The notes under the pieces were generated by a model. It made no database searches. It saw only the letters and a program-made list of their open reading frames with translations, and had not been told where the DNA came from. This document shows, piece after piece, positions 11,817 through 21,790 of a stretch of DNA of 64,000 nt. The stretch lies in contig OZ037838.1 in NCBI GenBank assembly GCA_964035575.1, positions 248,001 to 312,000 on the forward strand, written 5' to 3'. This DNA comes from Rhynchopus sp. YZ270_cl-10. Lineage: Eukaryota > Euglenozoa > Diplonemea > Diplonemida > Diplonemidae. Positions within the stretch are counted from its first letter, which is position 1, and each line of letters begins with the position of its first letter. Position numbers and translations under genes: made by a program.

Positions 11817-12393
11817 CAGTGTTTTTTCTAGGATTTGGGTTTTTCATTTCGAGGGGGGCGGTAAAAAAAAAATTTTTCCCCCAGAAAAAGTGGTTTTTCA
11901 GGGATTTTTGGGTGTATTCCGAGCTTTCTCGACGAGGCCTCAGTCTCATCAGAATATCATGGTGTGTGTGTAGCGTACTTTATCAAGACATAGGAGGAGG
12001 ATCGTTGCTCAGATCGTTGCTCTCCTGTGGGCGACGCTGACGTGGTGTCGCTCTGCTTTCTCGTCCAGCTTCTGCACGTTGTCCATTGGGCTTGATACCC
12101 ACTCTCCAGTGTTGTAGTGTCGGCGGCAGAGGGTACAATAGTACCCGTCTGCGTTGGCTTCTAGCCAACAGTACTTGCTGACTGCCAAAAAACGCCTGTC
12201 CTGGGCGTAGACGGACGGCGCAGTGGTCGGAGTGAGCGACATGGTGTTTGAAAATGTCCCACTGATCTTTAAACCCACAGTAATCCAAAAAATAAAATCC
12301 AAAATACCGCCCCCCTCGAGGGGGGCGGTATTTCCCCAAAAAAATCCCAGGGGTGTAAAGTGCCCCCCTCCAACCCCCTTAGAAAAAACACTG
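11817..12393. mobile_element. Inner hAT-like element nested in the outer one
   Basis: Termini are CAGTGTTTTTTCTA at 11817 and its inverse TAGAAAAAACACTG ending at 12393, both flanked by CCTAA (11812-11816 and 12394-12398). The interior contains a hAT-type zinc-finger reading frame on the minus strand. Its target resembles the outer element's GCCTAAAA target. Confidence 0.65.
12009..12242 (-). pseudogene. hAT transposase N-terminal zinc-finger remnant
   Basis: 77-codon open region within the inner hAT-like element. It reads WLEANADGYYCTLCRRHYNT, then KLDEKAERHHVSVAHRR. The C-x2-C...H-x5-H spacing, with W and G ahead of the first Cys pair, is typical of the zinc finger preceding hAT transposase catalytic domains. 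No DDE/RNase H-like part follows, so it is a remnant or a first exon only. Its place inside a CAGTG-ended element supports the hAT call. Confidence 0.6.
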
Positions 12394-13173
12394 CCTAAAA
12401 AAAAAAATATGCCACCCAAAAAAAAAAATGTCAGATCCTGGAAAACACCCTGGTCAGAAGAAAAAAAAAAGAAACGGAAAAGGTGGCTCAAAAAAAAATT
12501 TTCTGCGCTTCGCGCGCAGGGATTACGCAGCTCCCCCAAAAATAAAAAAAGTACGTATGGATTTTCAACACGTACAATTCTAAGCAAAAACAATTAAAAA
12601 CCGCGCGCGCTTCGCGCGCGCTCTCCCTGGCAAAGTTGGTTGAGAAGGGTTGTGAAAGTTCGAAGAACTGGAGAAATCATCAGTCATGGCATCCAAATGT
12701 TCCTGGCGAAGCCACGGTGCGCAACATTTTTAAAAAATCTTGACATAAAATGGCACTTTCGTTGGTAACTATGGTTAGTTCCGTAAACTTTACTTCCATA
12801 TTTTGCTAAAACGAAAGTTTCTGGCGAAGCCACGGTACGCAACATTTCTAAAAATTGCGCTTAAAATTGCCTATTATGGACACGTATGGACACGTATGGA
12901 TATACGTTCCATAATCCCTGTTCGCGCGGAAAAATTGACCACGCCAAGTCGCTGTTTTTAACAGCAAAGGGGACTGGCTGACGACACTGAGGACCTCCTT
13001 GGCCAACCGGTTTTTTGCACCGTGTAAAAAAAACCCAAAAAAAAAAAAAAAAAACAACGGAAAAGGTGGGCCACCTTTTCCGTTCTACTGAGCTAGGACC
13101 CTGCCTAAAATCTCTTTCCGAAACCATGGTACGGGGCGGAGAATAAAATCTGTTTGATAAAAGAAACGCGAGC

Positions 13174-14364
13174 TTATTGTTTTATCTTGTTCTCACGGTT
13201 GTATGGGTAGATCTTCCTCGTCACAATGGATCCGATGTAAGTAAATATAACCACACGCGAACATGGCGATATCGCAAACGACGGCCACGCGACGTCCGGG
13301 ATCGCAAGTACACAGGCCTTGGTCGCCACATCATACTGCAGTAGCACTGTTTCGTCTAATCCAGTGACATCTGTCATGATTAAATCGACCAGAAGGTACT
13401 TCCCATCCGGGGTGAATTGCATTCCACGGACGTGTGCAGACCTATACCCCACACCATCATCAAAGCTGCCAAGAAACGCACCACTCCAGTCGTAGAGCTG
13501 CACTTTCACTGACACCCCATCCCAATCATAGACCCACACGGCGCGTTCCTCCACCACAGCAAAGACAGAGGCAGACCGTGAAAGCGCGACACCAGGCATT
13601 GATACAGGCACACATGCCACAGCTTCACCTGTGTTCACATCCCACAGACGTGCGTTCTTCTCCGTGTGTGGGGAGGAGGTGATCACCCACCCACCACAGT
13701 CCGACACTGCCATGTCCCAGCACCCCTCATGCAAGAGAGTGCGGAGCAACGTCAGGTCTTCATCATACACAGAGACTTTGTCTGTGCCCTGCGAGGCCAC
13801 AACACCACCACGCGCGAACACTGAGTACGAGATGCTACACGTCCGTAATGTAACCGAGGGGTAGTTGACTTTGCGGAGCACCTCCCCACCCGGAAGCGCA
13901 ACCTCGAGAAGGTGATCCTCACACGCCAGGTAGCAGCGTGTCTTGCACGGAGAGATGGCAGGCACATAGAACCGACCATTGCCCACTGTGAAATCGAAGA
14001 CATTGGCAAAGGCTTCGGTGTCAAAGCCATCAACAACATGCTGGCCATCAGTGCAAAAGACACAGAGCGTTCCACAAGGAGACAGCGATAAGATTCTCAT
14101 CCGCCGTGGTGTAGTGTACTCAGCAGGACACTTGATGTCGGCAAAGCGGCGGGCAAGCACAACCTGCACTCCTTCACCAAACGCAGTGTCCTGCAGACGG
14201 CACGTCTCCTCCAGCACCTGCGTGCCGATGCGCATCTCGACAGACGCAGGCGAGACAGCAAGCGCCGTGCACGCAACCTCCTTTGCCGCTGCAACGTCCG
14301 CCTCGCACGGCACCTCCACTGTCGCAGTCACGCCTGACTCTTCCAGCACAAAGGTCACATCCAT
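13174..14364 (-). CDS. UBP family copy 3: ubiquitin-like domain + WD-like beta-propeller
   Basis: 396 residues from the ATG at 14364, about 30 longer than copy 4. The N-terminal domain is essentially identical to the other copies. The propeller has an extra segment: VWVYDWDGVSVK directly before VQLYDWSGAFLGSFDD looks like a duplicated blade strand. A further insertion (YPSVTLRTCSISYSVF) sits after the LPGGEVLRKV strand. It ends KIYPYNRENKIKQ, unlike the usual HLYPHNSE. Its 5' flank (14365 to about 14480) is identical to that of copy 4 (15745 to about 15860), so the two are a recent tandem pair, yet the propellers differ clearly. Confidence 0.8.
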   Translation of the reverse strand: MDVTFVLEESGVTATVEVPCEADVAAAKEVACTALAVSPASVEMRIGTQVLEETCRLQDTAFGEGVQVVLARRFADIKCPAEYTTPRRMRILSLSPCGTLCVFCTDGQHVVDGFDTEAFANVFDFTVGNGRFYVPAISPCKTRCYLACEDHLLEVALPGGEVLRKVNYPSVTLRTCSISYSVFARGGVVASQGTDKVSVYDEDLTLLRTLLHEGCWDMAVSDCGGWVITSSPHTEKNARLWDVNTGEAVACVPVSMPGVALSRSASVFAVVEERAVWVYDWDGVSVKVQLYDWSGAFLGSFDDGVGYRSAHVRGMQFTPDGKYLLVDLIMTDVTGLDETVLLQYDVATKACVLAIPDVAWPSFAISPCSRVVIFTYIGSIVTRKIYPYNRENKIKQ

Positions 14365-14652
14365 TGTTTTACGTTGCTTCGTGAGAAGGTGCAAATCAGC
14401 ACGTTTGCTCCACCACAAACGGAGGGAGTGATGAGGTGGGTGGGGGAGAGGTGTTGTTCTGTGTTGCATGTTTGTGTATGGGCAGGTGTGAGGTGGGCGA
14501 CTTGTGGCAGGCAAACAAGAGAAAAGCAGCAACAGGGATGAAAAGGGAGTTTGGGCCACTTGGGGGTGGTTTGGGGGTATTGGGATTCTTTTGCTGGGAC
14601 CCTGCGTTATCTTCATCACCACCCTCCTTCCCTCCCCTCCCCTGGTCACACA

Positions 14653-15744
14653 TCACTCACTGTTGTGTGGGTACAGATGCCGTGTTACAATGACGCCATC
14701 TCGTTGCATAATCATAACAACACGTGAACACGGAGATATCGCAAATGACCCACCACAGGTTTGCGGTATCACACGCACACAGGACATGGTCGCCACATCA
14801 TACTGGTGCAGAGGTGCATCTTCGCCATCAACATATTCCTCAACCTCTACCCTCACCACAAGGTACTTCCCGCACGGGGTGAACTGCATGTACTCGACAT
14901 GCGCATCTACATCAACACTGCGAAGAGCCGCACCACTCCAAGCATAGAGGCGCACGTTGCCAGAGCACCCCACAGCAAAGACAGAGGCAGACGGTGAAAG
15001 CGCCACGTACCTCCACCCCCCAGGCACACATGCCACAGCTTCACCTGTGTTCACATCCCACAGACGTGCGTTCATCTCACCGTAGGAGGAGGTGATCACC
15101 CACCCACCACAGTCCGACAGTACCACCTCCATGCACCCTTCGTGCGAGAGAGAGCGGAGCAACGTCAGGTCTTCGTCATACACAGAGACCCCGTCTTTGC
15201 CCTGCGAGACAACAACACCACCAGAGGAGCACACTGACTGGGAGATGACGTCGACTTTGCGGACCACCTCCCCACCTGGAAGCGCAACCTCGAGAAGGCA
15301 ATCCCCACACGCCAGGTAGCAGCGTGTCTTGCACTGCGAGATGGCAAGCGCAACAACCGATACATCCACGTCCACGTCAAACGAGAAGACTGCGTCGAAG
15401 GTTTCTGTGTCGAAGCCGCCAACATTCCAATCACAAAAAAAAACACAGAGCGTTCCACAACCCGACAGCGACAAGTCTCCCGTAGGCGTTGCAGTGTACT
15501 CAGAGGGACACTTGATGTCGGCAAAGCGGCGGGCAAGCACAACCTGCACCCCTGCACCAAACGCAGTGTCCTGCAGACGGCACGTCCCCTCCAGCACCTG
15601 CGTGCCGATGCGCATCTCGACAGACGCAGGCGAGACAGCAAGCGCCGTGCACGCAACCTCCTTTGCCGCTGCAACGTCCGCCTCGCACGGCACCTCCACT
15701 GTCGCAGTCACGCCTGACTCTTCCAGCACAAAGGTCACATCCAT
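14653..15744 (-). CDS. UBP family copy 4: ubiquitin-like domain + WD-like beta-propeller
   Basis: 363 residues from the ATG at 15744. Layout: ubiquitin-like residues 1-72, then about seven WD-like blades to residue 355, then HLYPHNSE and TGA. Blade strings include VSVYDEDLTLLRSLSHE, ARLWDVNTGEAVACVP, VRLYAWSGAALRSVDV and HQYDVATMSCVRVIP. The upstream sequence is shared with copy 3, whose start lies about 290 bp downstream of this stop. The propeller is closest to copy 5 (shared blade SFDVDVDVSVVALAISQCKT), so upstream and coding relationships disagree, suggesting recombination between copies. Confidence 0.8.
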   Translation of the reverse strand: MDVTFVLEESGVTATVEVPCEADVAAAKEVACTALAVSPASVEMRIGTQVLEGTCRLQDTAFGAGVQVVLARRFADIKCPSEYTATPTGDLSLSGCGTLCVFFCDWNVGGFDTETFDAVFSFDVDVDVSVVALAISQCKTRCYLACGDCLLEVALPGGEVVRKVDVISQSVCSSGGVVVSQGKDGVSVYDEDLTLLRSLSHEGCMEVVLSDCGGWVITSSYGEMNARLWDVNTGEAVACVPGGWRYVALSPSASVFAVGCSGNVRLYAWSGAALRSVDVDAHVEYMQFTPCGKYLVVRVEVEEYVDGEDAPLHQYDVATMSCVRVIPQTCGGSFAISPCSRVVMIMQRDGVIVTRHLYPHNSE

Positions 15745-15964
15745 TGTTTTACGTTGCTTCGTGAGAAGGTGCAAATCAGCACGTTTGCTCCACCACAAAC
15801 GGAGGGAGTGATGAGGTGGGTGGGGGAGAGGTGTTGTTCTGTGTTGCATGTTTGTGGTGGTTCTCGTTGTGAGACGTGACGAATGGAAAACAACACTCAA
15901 CACCGCAATCTGTCACCACACTAAAGCGCCGCATGGGTTACGTGTCTGGCAACCTCGAAGGACT

Positions 15965-16095
15965 TCCCTCCAGGCTGAAGGTTTCTGTATCGAGGCCGGA
16001 TCACATAGCCTTCCCGCGTGGAGGCAGAGTGCTCCACAAAGAGACAGTGATAAGTAATTTTTATGCATTCCATTCGCGCCTCTACACTGTTTTGA
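15965..16095 (-). pseudogene. UBP family fragment
   Basis: About 130 bp beginning CTGAAGGTTTCTGTATCGAGG matches the first propeller blade region of copy 2 (9247-9375) with internal deletions. No ubiquitin-like part or remaining blades are attached. It sits upstream of copy 4's start region and is a relic of another family member. Confidence 0.7.
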
Positions 16096-16316
16096 TAACC
16101 ACAGAGGACACCCCTGCTGCAAGGGAAACACTACCGGCACTGTGTTGTCTTCTTTTCAGGTGAGATCCGAAGAATGCACATGAAGCGAAGTGAGCTTGGA
16201 CAGCAAAGAGGGCAGATGAGGCGCCGAGAATGAGGAGATAGGCGGGAAAGATGCTACAGGCAGGCGTAGGTGCCAAAGGTTGCGTCTTCTGCAGAGAGGG
16301 TTGCGTAGGGATAGTT

Positions 16317-16449
16317 AATGGTGGCAGTATTGTTATGGGAGCCCATTGGAATACGTAAAATACATCACAATACACCGTGTATTGTGATGTATTTTGATGT
16401 ATTTTGAGTATTCCAAATGGGCTCCCATCACAATACTGCCACCATTAGG
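16317..16449. repeat. Short foldback with about 60-bp arms
   Basis: TAATGGTGGCAGTATTGTTA at the left and its near-perfect inverse (CACAATACTGCCACCATTA) at the right meet at CAATACACCGTGTATTG near 16376. The arms contain GGGAGCCCATTGGAATAC and its inverse. Probably a small foldback transposon. Nothing else is recognised between 16096 and 16727. Confidence 0.75.
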
Positions 16450-16727
16450 GCTAGAGCGGACACAGCGCTGCCACGGAGCCGTGCTGCGAAGAGGCCTGCG
16501 AAAGGGGAGATCGAGTACACGGATTCATCGATGCAGCGCGAGGCATCGCCACTGCGAGGAAGCAGCATCCAATCCTGCGACGCTGCAGCGGGTTGAAGGG
16601 AAGGGGAAAGGGGTGGCTTCAAGGGGCAGGACAGGGGGGATGGAGGGGGGGGTCAGTTTTTGGATAAAAAAAGAGAGCGTTTTTCAGGTTTGTAGTGTTT
16701 AAATATCCCACAAAGAATATAATCACA

Positions 16728-17877
16728 TCACTCACTGTTATGTGGGTACAGATACGCTGTTGCAATGTGTGTACTAACAACCCACATAACCACACGTGAA
16801 CACGGTGATATCACAAACGACACACAATCCAACAGCTTGGTTTTCGGCATCACACGCACACAGGACATGGTCGCCACATCATACTGGTGCAGTTCAGCAC
16901 TGTACTGGTGCAGTTGCGCATAAATGGAATAGTCTCGGAAGGTGTGCTGTACCACAAGGTACTTCCCACATGGGGTGAAGTGCATGCCTCCAAACCCATT
17001 ATCCATTTCAATTCTGCCAAGAGGCGCACCACTCCAATCATAGAGCTTTATGTCTCCACAGTACACAGCAAAGACAGAGGCCGCCCGCGAAAGACGCACT
17101 CCTAGGTACATAAAATCCAGAGGGACATGCCACAGCTTCACCTGTGTTCACATCCCACAGACGTGCGTTGTTCTCAGTGCTCGAGGAGGTGATCACCCAC
17201 CCACCACAGTCCGATACTGCCGCGTACCCCTCCTCGTGCGAGAGAGAGCGGAGCAACGTCAGGTCTTCGTCATACACAGAGACGCCGTCTTTGCCCATCG
17301 AGACAACAACACCACCAGAGGAGCACACTGACTGTGGTATGTCGTCGACGTCCCCGACTGACTGGGAGATGACGTCGATTTTGCGGACCACCTCCCCACC
17401 TGGAAGTGCAACCTCGAGAAGGCAATCCTTGCATGCCAGGTAGCAGCGTGTCTTGCACTGCGAGATGGCAAGCGCAACAACCGATTCGTATGCATCCACG
17501 TCCACGTCGAACGAGAAGACTGTGTCGAAGGTTTCTGTGTCGAAGCCAACAACATTTACACCATCACCATAGACGCAGAGCGTTCCACAACGCGACAGCG
17601 ACAAGTCTGCCGTAGGCGTTGCAGTGTACTCAGAGGGACACTTGATGTCGGCAAAGCGAGGACAGGCAAGCACAACCTGCACCCCTGCATCAAACGCAGT
17701 GTCCTGCAGACAGCACGTCCCCTCCAGCACCTGCGTGCCGATGCGCATCTCGACAGACGCAGGCGAGACAGCAAGCGCCGTGCACGCAACCTCCTTTGCC
17801 GCTGCAACCTTCGCCTCGCACGGCACCTCCACTGTCGCAGTCACGCCTGACTCTTCCAACACAAAGGTCACATCCAT
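16728..17877 (-). pseudogene. UBP family copy 5, disrupted by one frameshift
   Basis: An ATG at 17877 opens a normal ubiquitin-like domain (variant CEAKVAAAKE) and propeller through ARLWDVNTGEAVAC. The frame then shifts near 17128 and the remaining blades (VFAVYCGDIKLYDWSGAPLG, HQYDVATMSCVRVMP, YLYPHNSE) continue in another frame to a stop at 16728. Comparison with other copies at the VACVP junction suggests two bases are missing there. It also has an extra DDIPQSV segment in blade 2 and a duplicated LHQYSAE before the sixth blade. The 5' flank is shared with copy 1. A sequencing or assembly error could mimic a pseudogene. Confidence 0.75.
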
Positions 17878-18084
17878 TGTTTCAAGAGCTGTGTTGGTGT
17901 GATGTAAATTTAAATGTTCTGTTGGGTGGACAGTTGAAGGAGCTGAGAGGGTGGGAGACGTGGACAGAGGAGACGAGGGATGGGGTCGTTGTTTTGGTTG
18001 GGCTTTAAGTTCTGGGTGAGGGAAAGGAAAGCTTAACACATTAGGCCAAAAAGAACGGGCAGTGAGCACATGAATAGGTCTCAC

Positions 18085-18555
18085 CATGGCGCACATCTCT
18101 GTGTGGAGGGCGACGAGGGCGGCCTGGCGGGAGGCGATGTGGTGTTCGGCTGTGACAAGGTGGTCTGCGGTGTCTTGCTCGTGGATGCAGATCTGCCATC
18201 ACTGGATAGGTGTGTGGTGGCAAGACGCAGGCAACCGGGCCCCTTGCCGTACACAAGGTTCCTGGTCCGTGACCAGGTCAAATACCTGTTCCATTAACTG
18301 GTCACGTGACCAAGTATCCTGTGACCAATAATAATTATACACAAACTCTTTGGCAGACAAAGAAAGAGAAATACAAATGTCTCTGTGTTCATTGGTGATG
18401 ACCAGTGCACCGCGGAGCTTTGCGGTGTCTGCTTTGCAGTGCAAGAGTGGAAACTCCTCACAGCGGAAAAGAAACATTAATGTACACACTCTGTTGATGG
18501 GTTTTTGATAGTGTTTTATTGCGGGCTTAAAACCGTTTATACCTGATACTATCAC
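18085..18555 (-). other. Possible remnant of a B-box/coiled-coil gene
   Basis: One minus frame (18555 to 18199) has a Cys/His-spaced stretch (RCEEFPLLHCKADTAKLRG, then NEHRD) reminiscent of a B-box zinc finger. Another frame (about 18200-18085) reads as an amphipathic helix (TADHLVTAEHHIASRQAALV). In TRIM-like proteins a coiled coil follows a B-box, but frames, stops and missing ligands make this weak. The rest of 17878-18853 holds copy 5's upstream region and nothing recognisable. Confidence 0.2.
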
Positions 18556-18853
18556 GAAGCCTCCCTACACAACCCAGACTATTGCCAACATGAACACCTT
18601 CACAATCGCTCGTATCGGAACCCACCCCACTCACCCTCATCCTGGAAAGAACCAAGGAGTGGTTGTGTAAACCTCAAGATGTGAGAGACAAGAAACTAGA
18701 GAAGGGTCGCGCACTCTCTGTGACGTCGGAGTACAGCACACAGATGCCACTGCCGTCTTTCTTTTTATTGTAGCTTGTGCGCAGAGCACGTTTCAGCAGT
18801 AACGAAGCGAAGTGCGTGGCGTGCACTGGGCACAGTACAACTGGCGAGCTTGA

Positions 18854-20959
18854 TCACAGGTTGTCTTTAGCAAGCGACTCCTTCACAACGTAGCCATGTT
18901 TGTGGCGCACAAGAACATTCTCAAGCGCAGACGGCGGTGTCACGCCCTCAGGGAGCTCGCACACACACACCACCCCGTCACGCACAGCTTCTTCACACAG
19001 CGTCCAGCTCCGCCGCACACTCTGCCCCATCACAGTCACAAAGCGCTGTGTCCGTGCACCAACGTCTCCGTGCAGAACGGGGCCGCTCACAAGCCCTGCA
19101 CCGTTCAGTGCAGACTTGGTGCGCAAGCGCTTTGCAAACCGCACCGCGTTCTCCATGTGGGCAGGTGCAGCACGGGTCACGTTCCATGCAACGCACACAC
19201 AGTTCCCAAGCAGCGTCACCAGGCTGCCTTTGCTCTGGTCCAGTGCAATCGTGAGTATGGACAGAGCTGTACTCATGCTGTGCAGTGCTGTGACCTGGTG
19301 CTGGTTACCCACTGCAAGCTCAGCAATACCCACAGTGCCTTGCATCTGTCGTACAGATTGTGACGCAGCCAACAGTCCATCTGAGCTTCCTCCTGTCACC
19401 GTCGACCCGCCTTCTGAGCTGCGAGTTGTCATGTTCCATACCCCCGCACGTTCGCAAAGAGGTGTTCTCCTCCTCCCTGCGAGTGAGACAGGCCATATGC
19501 AGCACACGGACGTCTTCCCAGACACACCCTTCAGGTCAAGTGCTTCTGAGTCCCCAACAACAGCATCGCACCACCCAGACTCCCATATGTCGCAAGGCAG
19601 AGCCACAGCACCAGGCGTACATGTGCTCTCAAGGCGCGATGCAATGTTCACTGTGTGGCCGAAGTAGTCAGTTCGTCCCGTCAGCGTGTTGTGCTCCACA
19701 GTCACAGGGCCCGTGTTCACACCAATGCGCACAGTCAGCCCACGCCAGAGAGACCCTTGCGAGGCACAGATTGGTGCGTCCGCAAGCAGCGACGCAGGCC
19801 AGTCTGCTTCGAAAAGACGTTCCTGCACACGCAACCCAAACGAAACTCCATCGCACGTGGATGAAAATGCAATCATAAACGCGTCGCCAATTGTCTTCAC
19901 CTCGTACCCACTGTACATCTCCATCACCTCACGTATCACTCGGTTGTGGATCTTCAGCCCATCATGCATCCCCTCAGGTGCGTTCTCCCAGATCGACGTC
20001 GACGCACGGATGTCTGTGAATACAATAGTTGCTGTCTCGCTGTCAAGGCCAGGTGGTGCCACAGTCGTGTGCTGCACCCTGTCCCTGTCCCTTTCCATCT
20101 CCGTCTCCATCTCCTCAAACAGCGCAGCAGGGAGGTAGGGACGGTACTTCCGCAGGTTCTGCTCCAGAGTGTGCAGCGTGGCGTGCATCTCCACCGGCAG
20201 CAACGACTGCTGCGCATCCAGCATGCGTGCCACACCGTCCACGTCGTAGCCTGCAAGCAGCAACGCTATCTGCTGCACGGTGCTGATCGTCCGCTCCATT
20301 GTTTTCTGCTCTGCAATCACTGCACGTGCAAACCCACGTGTCGCGATGAAGTCGACAATAAACACCGTCACAGGAATGAGCAATTTCCTTATCCCTGCGA
20401 GCAACCCTGTCGCACACGGCGTCTGCTCGCATCGCAGCAACGATTCGAAGTGCTCGCGTCTGCCGTTTTCGCCTCCTTGCGACGTAGTACCTGGGATGTC
20501 AAGCAAACCAAACCTGACACCCTCTTCTACGCCCAGCACCACGAGCCATGCCATGAGACAGCCTACAACCACCACTGTAAACTTTTCTGGGACACGTAGC
20601 ACCAACATGTAGTCCACTAAAAGGACGAACACAGGCCACACCCACTCCTTACGGCCACGCGCTACGAGGTCGCACATCAGCACAGTCATGCCCGAAAACC
20701 CGAGCACAACGGGTGCAATTTTCCTGACGTTCCCTCCACACAACGCGTACAGTACACCTACAGCCTGCACAAACATTGCAGCGCCCATTATCCAACTGAG
20801 AAGGGCGCTGTTCATTGTGCTCATGAAGAAGAGCCTAATAGGCATACTGGCAAGCACTGTGCTCCCAAAAAAGAGTACAAAGAACTTCGCATGCTTCCTG
20901 TCCTGCTCACTCACATTGCCACGCGCAATGTACTTGTCAAGAAACCCACAACAAGGCAT
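18854..20959 (-). CDS. Membrane adenylate cyclase (class III), copy 1
   Basis: 701 residues, single exon, ATG at 20959. About six hydrophobic helices lie between residues 26 and 205, then a helical linker (210-290). The class III cyclase catalytic domain starts near 308 (ATIVFTDIRASTSIWE). Metal-binding Asp are D316 and D359 (KTIGDAF). K355 and the Asp in TDYFGHTVNIASR occupy the positions that in this family select ATP rather than GTP, so cAMP is predicted. Residues about 545-685 look like a second, degenerate cyclase domain (GDVGARTQRFVTVMGQSVRR) lacking the metal Asp, perhaps a dimer partner. The N-terminal helices resemble no sensor I can name. The gene and its upstream region were duplicated as the gene at 42005-44092. 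Confidence 0.87.
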   Translation of the reverse strand: MPCCGFLDKYIARGNVSEQDRKHAKFFVLFFGSTVLASMPIRLFFMSTMNSALLSWIMGAAMFVQAVGVLYALCGGNVRKIAPVVLGFSGMTVLMCDLVARGRKEWVWPVFVLLVDYMLVLRVPEKFTVVVVGCLMAWLVVLGVEEGVRFGLLDIPGTTSQGGENGRREHFESLLRCEQTPCATGLLAGIRKLLIPVTVFIVDFIATRGFARAVIAEQKTMERTISTVQQIALLLAGYDVDGVARMLDAQQSLLPVEMHATLHTLEQNLRKYRPYLPAALFEEMETEMERDRDRVQHTTVAPPGLDSETATIVFTDIRASTSIWENAPEGMHDGLKIHNRVIREVMEMYSGYEVKTIGDAFMIAFSSTCDGVSFGLRVQERLFEADWPASLLADAPICASQGSLWRGLTVRIGVNTGPVTVEHNTLTGRTDYFGHTVNIASRLESTCTPGAVALPCDIWESGWCDAVVGDSEALDLKGVSGKTSVCCIWPVSLAGRRRTPLCERAGVWNMTTRSSEGGSTVTGGSSDGLLAASQSVRQMQGTVGIAELAVGNQHQVTALHSMSTALSILTIALDQSKGSLVTLLGNCVCVAWNVTRAAPAHMENAVRFAKRLRTKSALNGAGLVSGPVLHGDVGARTQRFVTVMGQSVRRSWTLCEEAVRDGVVCVCELPEGVTPPSALENVLVRHKHGYVVKESLAKDNL

Positions 20960-21265
20960 CGTTCAGATCGGTGTCGTGCAGACTTTCTGGTGAAGTCTGG
21001 GTTGTCTGGTGTTACAAAGGTTGGGAAGAGGGGTGATGGGTAAGTGGCAAAGATAGAGCTTCTTGTATTGTAACTGTGAAGAAATGGGTAAGTGGATGTG
21101 GTTGGTGCCCGTGCACCTCAGACGAGGTGAAAGGGGAAGACCAAACAACTGAAAGGAAAAGCAAAACTGGAAAAAGAGAAAAGAGAAACACATTGAATCA
21201 CGCAAACAAACACAAAGAACTCCAAACCCAAGGCACATGCCGCCGTCTCATGTTCACGTTCACGT
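20960..21265. repeat. Duplicated spacer upstream of cyclase copy 1
   Basis: This spacer between the cyclase start and the HHERVK stop recurs at 44093-44155 plus 45060-45295, and its distal part at 51360-51580. Copy 1 keeps only one GATGGGT unit (near 21035), where copy 2 has two expanded arrays and two palindromes. Confidence 0.8.
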
Positions 21266-21790
21266 TCACGCCACCTCAACCTCAGGTGTGGGTGCTGCTG
21301 CTGCTGTGCTCTTCGTCATCCGCAGGGTCTTCACGTGCTCGTGGTGTGAGGACAGCCTCGCCAGACGCTGTGCACGCATGTCCGCACGACGTGAATCTGC
21401 ACCTGCGTGTCTTGCAAGCATGCGGTCACGTGCCGCCTTCGTGCTCGGACGGTGCGCCTGCTTCACACGCTCGTGGTGTGCACCCACACGCGACAGCACA
21501 GCACTGCGCCTCTCCTCACGACGGATCTCCGCACCACACATCCGCTCCTGGTCCAGCACATTCCGCAGGCACGTCTCGTCCCTCCGCCTCACCTGCTTCA
21601 CACGCTCGTGGTGTGCTGCCACACGTGTAACCACCGTGCTCTGTGCTGCCGCCCTCCGCTCCACAGCAGCACGCCTCCGCGTGTCCGCACCCTCACGCGA
21701 CACAAACCGCCCGTTGATGTTCCGCGGCTCCCACGCAGACGCAGTCATCCCTCCCTCAATCACAGTCACCGCAAAGGCAGACGACGGCAT
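21266..21790 (-). CDS. Small basic HHERVK-repeat protein, copy 1
   Basis: 174 residues, ATG at 21790, TGA at 21266. Unrecognised. It is rich in Arg, Ala and His and predicted mostly helical. Three internal repeats centre on AAHHERVKQ, GAHHERVKQ and SSHHEHVKT, spaced about 40-45 residues, each preceded by an Arg/Ala-rich helix. The N-terminus (MPSSAFAVTVIEGGMTASAW) is hydrophobic but lacks a clear signal peptide. It lies about 305 bp upstream of the cyclase on the same strand. Two near-identical copies occur at 45296 and 51581; the third has no cyclase beside it. Near-identity of all three with an unbroken frame supports a real gene. Confidence 0.7.
   Translation of the reverse strand: MPSSAFAVTVIEGGMTASAWEPRNINGRFVSREGADTRRRAAVERRAAAQSTVVTRVAAHHERVKQVRRRDETCLRNVLDQERMCGAEIRREERRSAVLSRVGAHHERVKQAHRPSTKAARDRMLARHAGADSRRADMRAQRLARLSSHHEHVKTLRMTKSTAAAAPTPEVEVA

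Larger units (their letters stand above)
11261..13102. mobile_element. Outer hAT-like element, probably non-autonomous
   Basis: Ends are CAGGGTTCTAGCTCAG at 11261 and, inverted, CTGAGCTAGGACCCTG ending at 13103. The 8-mer GCCTAAAA flanks both sides (11253-11260 and 13103-13110), matching the 8-bp target duplication and CAGGG termini of the hAT superfamily. The interior holds a second hAT-like element, GC hairpins (12300-12334, 12600-12622), two GGGTGGCAT hairpins near 11306 and 11344, and a direct repeat of CTGGCGAAGCCACGG near 12704 and 12822. An open region at 11413-11653 on the plus strand starts MESTWLAELLELPAAIQQTS; it is unidentified. No full transposase is present. Confidence 0.75.

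Noticed and set aside
18900-19667. 255-codon plus-strand frame over cyclase copy 1, also in copy 2
   Set aside because: Antisense of conserved cyclase sequence; conserved only because the sense gene is.
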